A stretch of DNA of 19,951 nt from JBBDXA01 sp040902585 (GTDB lineage: Bacteria; Planctomycetota; Phycisphaerae; Phycisphaerales; Phycisphaeraceae): assembly GCA_040902585.1 (NCBI GenBank), contig JBBDXA010000174.1, positions 1-19,951 on the forward strand, written 5' to 3'. Each line of letters begins with the position of its first letter. Positions within the stretch are counted from its first letter, which is position 1. Below, one piece after another: positions 15,201-19,951 of this stretch. The notes beneath the pieces were generated by a model. That model was given only the letters and a program-made list of their open reading frames with translations. It was not told the DNA's origin and did not search any database. Made by a program: the position numbers and the translations under genes.

Positions 15201-17551
15201 CAGCCGAGGCTCCGACGCTGCCGCAAACCATGAAGGCCCTCGCCGCTGAGTCGCGCGAGCTCAAGGAACACGCTGAAAAAACAGCCGATGGATTGCCCGC
15301 GAAGGATGCCGCCGAGGCCGCCAAGGAAGTTGCGCAGCTTCGCGAAAAGCAGGATGCACTCGATGAAAAGGTCGGCGAACTGACCGATGCCCTTCGACGC
15401 GAAGCCAACGCGCAGGATTTATTCACCGATGCGGGCAGGCAACACGCCCGCGATGCGGATGATGCGACGGCGATGATCCAGAAGCCTGCCGCCGAGGCGA
15501 AGCAGGAACTCGCCGCCGCCGCGCAGGCACCGCAGGCCGCGCAGAAGGCGGCGCATATTGAACAGGCCGGCGCGAAGGATGAAAAGCTCGCCGATGCCCT
15601 CGATGCGGCAGCGAAACATTGGGAGAATCTCGCCGCGGGTAAGGAAGAGGAGACCCGTGCCGCCCTGCGCGAGGCTGAGAAGGAACTGGATATCAAGAGG
15701 GAACTCGATGCTCAATACGGTCGCATGGAGAAGCTCGCTGATCTCGCCGCGAAGTCGCCGCAGGAGCAGATGAAGGCCCTGGAACAGGAACTCGCGCAGA
15801 ACCCGGCGATGAAGCAGGAACTGGGCGCGATTTCGAAGGACGCGGTGCGTGATGCAAAGACTTCGCTCGACGAGGCGGCCCAGAAGCAGGGCGAACTGGC
15901 GAAGGATCTGGCGCAGGCGGCCAAGGAGGCCCAGCGTCCGCGCGATCATCTCGATCCACAGATGAAGCAGTTGAGTGACAAAGCCGCGCAGCTCGCGCAG
16001 AAGGCCGCGGGGATTGAAGCGAGCACGAAGTCGAGTTCGCAGGAAGCCTCGCAGAGCGCGGGCGAAGCGAAGCAGGCGTTGCAGAAGGCGGCGGAGGCAG
16101 GGCGTGAGGCCGCGGCGACGCCGAAGGATCAGGCCGCCTCGAAGGCCGCGCAGGCGAAGCAGATGGCGCAGGCCATGGCGAAGGGCGCGGATGAGTTGAA
16201 GGATGCACACGAACAGGCCAAGGGCGCGGGCGAAGCGATCCGCGAGGCGGAGCGCAAGGCGACCGCGCTGTTGGCGGTGGGCGATCCTTCGCCTGAGCAA
16301 CGGCTGAAGGCATCGGAGCTGCTGCTGAATTCGCAGCGTTATCAGAATGAAGCGAAGGCGGCGGCGCGTGAGGCGGGCCTGGCCGCGGATGAGGCGAAGC
16401 GCATGGCGGACGCGGCCAAGCAAATCGCCGATGACCTTGCCAAGGCCTCAACTGAAGGCAGCGAGGCGATGAAACAGGCCGGGGCGCAGCAGGCTCCGAT
16501 TGCCGAGCAGGCGCAGGCGGCGGCGGAGGATGTCGGCCGCGCGGGCAGGCATGAAGCGCGCATGGACAATCAGCCCGCCGCGGGCGAACTGGGCAAGTCG
16601 CAGCGGGCGATTGACAAGGCATCACAGGATCAGATTAAGCCTCTGGGCGATCAGCTCGCGCAGGCGATGAAGCCGGGCGAGGCGAGCGAAGCGGTGGGCA
16701 AGGCGGAGGCGGCGCTCGCGCAGCAGGCGGCGAAGCTGGACAGCATGATGCAGCCGGCGCGCGGCGGTGAGTCGGGTGAAAAGCCAGGCGGCGGAGATAA
16801 CAATGGTGATTCACCTGCGCCGGGTCAGGCGGGTCAACCGGGCGGCGCGAAGGAGTCCGCGCCGAAACTCAGCGCGGCCCAGGGCGCGCCGGCCGGAGCA
16901 AAGGGTTCACCTGCGGAGCAGCAGGCGGCGCAGTGGATGGCGCGGGCGCTGGATGAACTGGATCGATCGATGAACGGGCAGAGTACTCGCGATGAGGCAT
17001 CGTTCTCGTTGACGAACGCGAAGCCGAAGCCCGGGCAGAATGGCGAGTCACCAAACGGACAGGCGCAACCGGGCCAACACGGCTCGGGTGAACAGGCGGC
17101 TGAAGCGATGCGCCAGGCGGCGTCAGCGCAGGCGCAGGCGATGGCGGAGGCAAGGCGACCGGGTGAAGATTCGCCGCAGTCACCGGGACAGGGCGCGCTA
17201 CCGGGCGATGCCATGGCGCAGGCGGGGCAACCTTCACAGGGTCAAGGCCAAGGGCAAGGTCAGAGCGAGCGGGGACAGGGCAATTCACAACAGGCAAATG
17301 GTTCGCCTCCGCAAGGCGGACAACCCGGGCAGGGCGGCAGTCAACCCGGTCAAGGCGGTAACGGTCAGCAGGGTGGAGCGCTGGGTGATGCGAACAACCT
17401 CAAGAACGGCGAATGGGGCAAGCTGCCTTCCCGCCTGACGCGCGAGCTGCTCGAAGGCCAGCGCGATGAAGTCTCCGGCGAATACCGCGGCGCGGTCGAG
17501 GCGTACTTCCGGGCGATCGCGAAACAGGCGCGGGAGAAGGGCGGGAGTTGA
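12251..17551 (+). CDS. Giant DUF4175-like coiled-coil membrane protein
   Basis: 1766 residues, ATG start with no strong ribosome binding site. The N-terminus has three membrane helices (about 28-50, 57-80, 153-171), with a conserved-looking PHALARLMEQADPTLREDLL between the second and third. The region at about 190-510 is Ig-like and beta-rich. From there to about 1500 the protein is almost entirely helical, Ala/Glu/Gln/Lys-rich and coiled-coil. About 1500-1710 is a low-complexity Gly/Gln/Pro/Ser tail (GQGQGQGQ, QPGQGG). It ends in a compact motif, GEWGKLPSRLTRELLEGQRD, followed by YRGAVEAYFRAIA. The layout and position match the very large membrane protein that follows VWA genes in planctomycete MoxR operons and resembles DUF4175 proteins. 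A scaffold spanning the periplasm is an inference. The stop overlaps a TTG (TTGA) of the next frame. Confidence 0.85.
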   Translation: MTTLSPAIAEKLHDFARRRRTLIATRGLCVGIVTLLAVMSAIVLIDWLVVIKAQWVRWAMSLSGYAIVAAVVWWTCVRLLVKIPGPHALARLMEQADPTLREDLLSAVELGISQTDARFDSPVFRSLLQASVSQRVERVRTASLLPPRLIRRWVLIASLVLLICCGLMLVPELRFINRLTRAMMPAAPVDRVASVRVRIIAPNPTEPSVPHNDAVSVIVELSGADAEQVVLETRRSGDDGAIEEIPMKPVGASRQYSAAIQIGRDPVTYRVLAGDAVTRLYTIATGPRPHVTQFAKTYRYPAYANLKSKTIEEKTGDIETLEGSTVELSMISDQPLRAAELRIEYADKTTQTLPLELDSPRDLRGKLPIKQGGTYRVHLTAAATGFDNQFDPPYVINITPDALPVIELEQPTQDVQLPADSALPLKVTASDDLGLEGVVQSITINGGKAIEHILAKKPGNEWQSTQPLDLYSLSLSPGDQVALRFAAIDLAGHRTETPVRKITILSSGFDPARLAGLQAKRNLAEALTALASSASDYRSALSEPLRAFAQAAPLRRQQTAAEVNDAGDRLTLRANEAFTLTLAAIAANPVGSDAEDLAIVGRALSSQRVSSLPALSMKDESFDAAKAAQAIELITASSANVSKAYGRTLIADESDSLLRDLTTLIADHRESTAAPFPDEPAAWQRLARRSLLLTTQIARVEAHAKELAQRDRVVAATIEQIITQKLTPAKEALAAAASAASPDRTIANAVASIGDALTQTRKQVATVASALHRQADKGREQLAIEAGSVHAAIAIATLDAAADHFKAGSALNDKRRDGDTAWASDLSLGRRAVQAIQVRARAEEKPIDQERIARVHDAVRVLETGHAVAAMHRLTGDLASREKWQRSEGDAITRYLRDGSWFIAQVTPVADALRDSGMIAAAGDQLRALSSTNAFKQTTGEQVTRRTLLHVTSIHTQLETIARDLAQVRQLIAPDMARARAVLAAEAPTLPQTMKALAAESRELKEHAEKTADGLPAKDAAEAAKEVAQLREKQDALDEKVGELTDALRREANAQDLFTDAGRQHARDADDATAMIQKPAAEAKQELAAAAQAPQAAQKAAHIEQAGAKDEKLADALDAAAKHWENLAAGKEEETRAALREAEKELDIKRELDAQYGRMEKLADLAAKSPQEQMKALEQELAQNPAMKQELGAISKDAVRDAKTSLDEAAQKQGELAKDLAQAAKEAQRPRDHLDPQMKQLSDKAAQLAQKAAGIEASTKSSSQEASQSAGEAKQALQKAAEAGREAAATPKDQAASKAAQAKQMAQAMAKGADELKDAHEQAKGAGEAIREAERKATALLAVGDPSPEQRLKASELLLNSQRYQNEAKAAAREAGLAADEAKRMADAAKQIADDLAKASTEGSEAMKQAGAQQAPIAEQAQAAAEDVGRAGRHEARMDNQPAAGELGKSQRAIDKASQDQIKPLGDQLAQAMKPGEASEAVGKAEAALAQQAAKLDSMMQPARGGESGEKPGGGDNNGDSPAPGQAGQPGGAKESAPKLSAAQGAPAGAKGSPAEQQAAQWMARALDELDRSMNGQSTRDEASFSLTNAKPKPGQNGESPNGQAQPGQHGSGEQAAEAMRQAASAQAQAMAEARRPGEDSPQSPGQGALPGDAMAQAGQPSQGQGQGQGQSERGQGNSQQANGSPPQGGQPGQGGSQPGQGGNGQQGGALGDANNLKNGEWGKLPSRLTRELLEGQRDEVSGEYRGAVEAYFRAIAKQAREKGGS

Positions 17552-17573
17552 GTTTTGAGCCTTGGGATTTGAG
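17552..17573 (+). repeat. Short heptamer array at the toroid gene start
   Basis: Three heptads TTTGAGC, CTTGGGA, TTTGAGA follow the stop of the giant protein and precede the ATG at 17581. Alone the match is weak. It counts because the spacers at 5391, 6474 and 18752 have the same seven-base period, and GATTTGAGAT recurs at 18752-18793. Confidence 0.4.
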
Positions 17574-17580
17574 ATCGTGC

Positions 17581-18690
17581 ATGAATCAGGATCGTCGCAA
17601 CTTACTGCTCGCACTATCCGCTCTTGCTGGCGGTACGGTTCTGCGTCCGCTGCTGCCTTCCACCTTCGCGCAGGCCGCGCCCGTTGATGCGATTGGGCCG
17701 AAGCTCAAGCGCGATGAGATAGATGATCAGATCGACAAGGGCATCGTCTACCTGCGCTCCAAGCAGCATCAGAATGGCTGGATTGGTGACAACGAGAATT
17801 ATCGCAGCGCGTTGACCGGGCTTTCCGTGCTGGCGATGCTGGCGGTCGGGCATCAGCCTTCGGACAAGTCGCCGGAAGGGGAGTCAATTCGCCGGGCGAT
17901 CACGTTCCTGCTTCGGCCGGAGAATCAGTCGGACGAAGGCTACTTCGGCCGCGTCGATGGATCGAACATGTACGGTCACGGCATCGTCACGCTGCTGCTG
18001 GCCGAGCTTGCCGGCATGGGCATCGATGAGGCACACGACAAGCTCGTGCTTCAAAGGCTGCACAAGGCGATTGATCTCACGCTGCGCTCGCAGGCGGTGA
18101 AGAAGGATCAACAGTACCAGGGCGGCTGGCGCTATCAGCCGGAGTCGCGCGGCTCCGACTTGTCCATCAGTGTCTGGCAGGTGATGGCGCTGCGCTCGGC
18201 GAAGAACGCGGGCATCGAAGTGCCTGCGGGCGCGATCGACAGCGCGGTGGCATACCTCCGCGGCTCGTACCGCTCTGATCGCAATGGTCGCGGGCGGTTT
18301 CTGGAACTGCAGGCGGGTTTCACCTACACGCCGGGCGGCCGGCCGACGTTTTCTTCCGCCTCGGCCGGCATGCTCGCGATGCAGGTGTGCGGGCAGTACG
18401 ACGCGGAGGAAGTCAAAGGCACCGGCGAGTGGCTGATGGCGATGCACAACAAGCTGTCGGTGAACGAGCAGTATTTCTACTACGGCACCTACTACTACGC
18501 GCAGGCGATGTATCAGCACGGCGGCAAGTTCGCCGAGCACGGCCGCCGCGAAGTCGCCCGCATCCTCGCCCCGCAGCAGCAGAAGGACGGCTCCTGGCCG
18601 CGCAGCGAAGCGGGGCCGGTGTACACGACGGGCCTGGCGGTGCTGAGCCTGAGCGTGAAGTATCACTATCTGCCGATTTATCAGAGGTGA
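17581..18690 (+). CDS. Tat-exported alpha/alpha-toroid protein (prenyltransferase/squalene-cyclase repeat)
   Basis: 369 residues from the ATG at 17581. The frame is open to a TTG at 17548 that overlaps the preceding stop, but the export signal begins at the ATG. MNQDRRNLLLALSALAGG has a twin-arginine motif (Arg5-Arg6), with cleavage near TFAQA. The mature part has the QxxxGxW-type repeats of the squalene-cyclase/prenyltransferase alpha/alpha barrel: SKQHQNGWIG, QQYQGGWRYQP and PQQQKDGSWP, plus TGLSVLAMLA, MYGHGIVTLLLAELAGM and TTGLAVLSLS helices. The DxDD motif of true cyclases is not seen, so catalysis is doubtful. A binding role is more likely, as for many secreted planctomycete proteins of this fold. 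It is the last gene of the operon. Confidence 0.88.
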   Translation: MNQDRRNLLLALSALAGGTVLRPLLPSTFAQAAPVDAIGPKLKRDEIDDQIDKGIVYLRSKQHQNGWIGDNENYRSALTGLSVLAMLAVGHQPSDKSPEGESIRRAITFLLRPENQSDEGYFGRVDGSNMYGHGIVTLLLAELAGMGIDEAHDKLVLQRLHKAIDLTLRSQAVKKDQQYQGGWRYQPESRGSDLSISVWQVMALRSAKNAGIEVPAGAIDSAVAYLRGSYRSDRNGRGRFLELQAGFTYTPGGRPTFSSASAGMLAMQVCGQYDAEEVKGTGEWLMAMHNKLSVNEQYFYYGTYYYAQAMYQHGGKFAEHGRREVARILAPQQQKDGSWPRSEAGPVYTTGLAVLSLSVKYHYLPIYQR

Positions 18691-18707
18691 AATTGCGCAA
18701 TGAAAAA

Positions 18708-18732
18708 ACCCGGTCGCGCCACCTGACCGGGT
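18708..18732. terminator. Intrinsic terminator, bidirectional
   Basis: ACCCGGTC (18708-18715) and GACCGGGT (18725-18732) form a perfect 8-bp stem with a 9-nt loop. On the minus strand the stem is followed by six T (18708-18703), a textbook terminator for the secretin-like gene. On the plus strand the downstream bases are only moderately T-rich, so termination of the long operon here is likely but weaker. Confidence 0.8.
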
Positions 18733-18751
18733 CTCTTCGTTCTTCGGAGTT

Positions 18752-18793
18752 GGATTCTCAGATTTGAAACGTGAGATTTGAGATTCGAGATCA
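18752..18793. repeat. Heptamer array downstream of the secretin-like gene
   Basis: Six consecutive heptads: GGATTCT, CAGATTT, GAAACGT, GAGATTT, GAGATTC and GAGATCA. Consensus is GAGATTT. It lies between the terminator hairpin and the stop codon (18801-18803, minus strand) of the last gene. There is no inverted partner arm here. Confidence 0.65.
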
Positions 18794-18800
18794 AAGGCGA

Positions 18801-19721
18801 TTACTTACCCACACCCGCGACCTTGTCCGTCGAGGGGCGGACGCCCGAGACGTCGTTCGTGCTGCTGCGGGGCGGCGCGGTGATGGAAGTGAACTTGCTG
18901 GTCACGGATCGCGAAGCGCCTGCGGTGGGGAAGCCGATCTGTGCGTGAACGTAGCGCGGGGCTTTGACGATGAGCCGACCCTGGAAATATTTCACGGAGG
19001 AATGCTCTCCGCCCAGTTCCTGCCAGATGGTGGGCTCGATCATTTCGCGGATGAGCTGAGCGAGCTCTTCGCCGCGTTCGGCTTCGGTGGTTTTGATTTC
19101 ATCGTCGCCGCCCTCCTTGAAAAGCGTGGTGGCGGAGGTCGCGCCGCCGCCGCTGGAGCCGCCGCTGCTGGTGTTGGAAAGGGCCGAGTTCAGGTCGAAG
19201 CCCGGGGCGTTGTCGAAGTTGGGAATGCGCTTGGTCAGGTCCTTGATGTCGTACACGAGAATGACCGTATCCTTGTTCGCCTCTTCCTTGGTCATGATGC
19301 GGATGTACCAGTCGCTGGTTTCGTACATCAGCGGCTTGTCAGGGCTGAGTTGCCGCAGCATGAGCGAGAGCACGGCCGCAGCCGGTGCGTTGCGAAGCTG
19401 TAGATCAATGAGCGTGTCCGCGTCGATGCCCGCGGCTTCCATCTCGCGCCAGTTGATGACCAGGGGAATGCCCGTGACGTTGGACCACCAGCGGAACGCA
19501 TCGCGGGCCTTGGTGTTGTCGATGGTGACCGGATCGATGAGGGTCGAATACAGGCTGCGCACGGGGCTCTGCCTGGATGAGGTGCCCTGCGTGGTAATGC
19601 CTTCCTGGTTTCGCTGCTGTCGCACCTTGTCGAGCTGCTCCTTGGTGAGCTGGGCTGAGGCGGTGGAGGCGATGGCGAGCATGGCGACGAGTGCGAGCGA
19701 GAAGGAAACGATTCGGGTCAT
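18801..19721 (-). CDS. Secreted secretin-N/STN-like domain protein
   Basis: 306 residues. The frame is open upstream to 19880, but I chose the ATG at 19721: GGAG lies seven bases before it, and it opens a Sec signal peptide (MTRIVSFSLALVAMLAIAST, cleavage after ASAQ or just before). Residues about 45-150 resemble the short STN/N-domain of secretins and TonB receptors (TLIDLQLRNAPAAAVLSLML, YETSDWYIRIMT, VILVYDIKDL). A Ser/Gly linker follows, then LAQLIREMIEPTIWQELGGE and a strand (SSVKYFQGRLIVKAPRYVHAQIG) like the second domain of such planctomycete proteins. There is no secretin pore domain, so it is not a channel by itself. It is a single gene facing the operon, sharing its terminator. Confidence 0.78.
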   Translation of the reverse strand: MTRIVSFSLALVAMLAIASTASAQLTKEQLDKVRQQRNQEGITTQGTSSRQSPVRSLYSTLIDPVTIDNTKARDAFRWWSNVTGIPLVINWREMEAAGIDADTLIDLQLRNAPAAAVLSLMLRQLSPDKPLMYETSDWYIRIMTKEEANKDTVILVYDIKDLTKRIPNFDNAPGFDLNSALSNTSSGGSSGGGATSATTLFKEGGDDEIKTTEAERGEELAQLIREMIEPTIWQELGGEHSSVKYFQGRLIVKAPRYVHAQIGFPTAGASRSVTSKFTSITAPPRSSTNDVSGVRPSTDKVAGVGK

Positions 19722-19951
19722 GGCGGCGCTCCGATGTGGGGGGTGAGAAGGAGGGATCGGTCGCGGATGCACGAGGCTGTCGATCGTTGAGCTGGTTCTC
19801 ATGGATGAATCTCTCATGGATGAAAGCCTCATGGATGAAAACCTCTGAGCGACAGCAGCCTCGCGAACTCGAATCGGCAATTGACCAGACGGTCAGGCGG
19901 GGGCCGATGCGGGTTCTGGTGGTAAAAGTCCGTACCCGTACCATTTCATTA
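19722..19951. other. Upstream region of the secretin-like gene
   Basis: 230 bases without a supportable gene. It contains the ribosome binding site at 19729-19732, the triple 15-bp repeat, and a small inverted repeat GACC-agac-GGTC at about 19883-19894. No convincing -35/-10 pair was found on the minus strand. Confidence 0.5.
19798..19839. repeat. Three direct repeats CTCATGGATGAA at 15-bp spacing
   Basis: Exact copies lie at 19798-19809, 19813-19824 and 19828-19839. The period is exactly 15 bp, and only the three linker bases vary (tct, agc, aac). A partial CTC plus diverged bases continues at 19843. It is 77 bases upstream of the start codon of the secretin-like gene, a position suited to a binding-site array or a slippage product. 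Confidence 0.85.

Noticed and set aside
15419..16625. Long Arg/Leu-rich and Pro/Ala/Ser-rich minus-strand frames opposite the giant protein
   Set aside because: They arise from the Ala/Gln/Lys coiled-coil codons read backwards and show no domain.
17548..17580. TTG start at 17548 for the toroid protein
   Set aside because: It adds eleven residues from a heptamer spacer before a Tat signal that begins exactly at the ATG at 17581. Coupled initiation at TTGA remains possible.
19722..19880. N-terminal extension of the secretin-like protein to 19880
   Set aside because: It would consist of the 15-bp repeat (SSMRD-like units) and place the signal peptide internally; the ATG at 19721 has a good ribosome binding site.

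Overview
The window is GC-rich bacterial chromosome. It most likely comes from a Planctomycetota genome, plausibly class Phycisphaerae. That guess rests on gene content, not on a marker gene: a MoxR/DUF58/multi-VWA operon carrying PA14 and squalene-cyclase-like toroid proteins, a secreted CehA/McbA-type PHP protein, and a secretin-N-like secreted protein. A run of 10 N at 11577-11586 marks a scaffold gap, so this is a draft or metagenome assembly.

Layout. (1) 1-440: non-coding leader with a cluster of TAGACACGGGG boxes in both orientations. (2) 441-2960 (+): secreted CehA/McbA-family metallohydrolase. (3) 2962-4287: two divergently oriented toxin-antitoxin (TA) modules. One is a RelE/ParE-type pair on the minus strand and the other a DUF433/DUF5615 pair on the plus strand; they share a 177-nt intergenic region with promoter-like sequences and inverted repeats. 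A 32-codon fragment resembling the start of moxR lies just upstream of the DUF433 gene. (4) 4339-18690 (+): a six-gene operon of moxR, DUF58, BatA-type VWA membrane protein, VWA/PA14 membrane protein, a 1766-residue coiled-coil membrane protein, and a Tat-exported alpha/alpha-toroid protein. (5) A hairpin at 18708-18732, followed by six T on the minus strand, separates the operon from the last gene. (6) 18801-19721 (-): secreted secretin-N-like protein with a triple 15-bp repeat upstream.

How it fits together. The MoxR AAA+ ATPase presumably acts on the VWA proteins, as MoxR ATPases do elsewhere. Three consecutive gene products carry DxSxS metal-site (MIDAS) motifs, and three are anchored in the inner membrane with large extracytoplasmic parts (PA14, amidotransferase-like fold, long coiled coil). 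The toroid protein closes the operon. A cell-envelope assembly or stress complex is a reasonable reading, but its substrate cannot be read from the sequence.

The most unusual signals are not the proteins. Several spacers between genes are built from seven-base repeats with a different word at each site, two of them folded as long inverted repeats. The DUF58 gene carries three 25-bp palindromes inserted in frame immediately after its metal-binding motif. The plus-strand TA module sits exactly between a partial and the intact copy of the moxR start.
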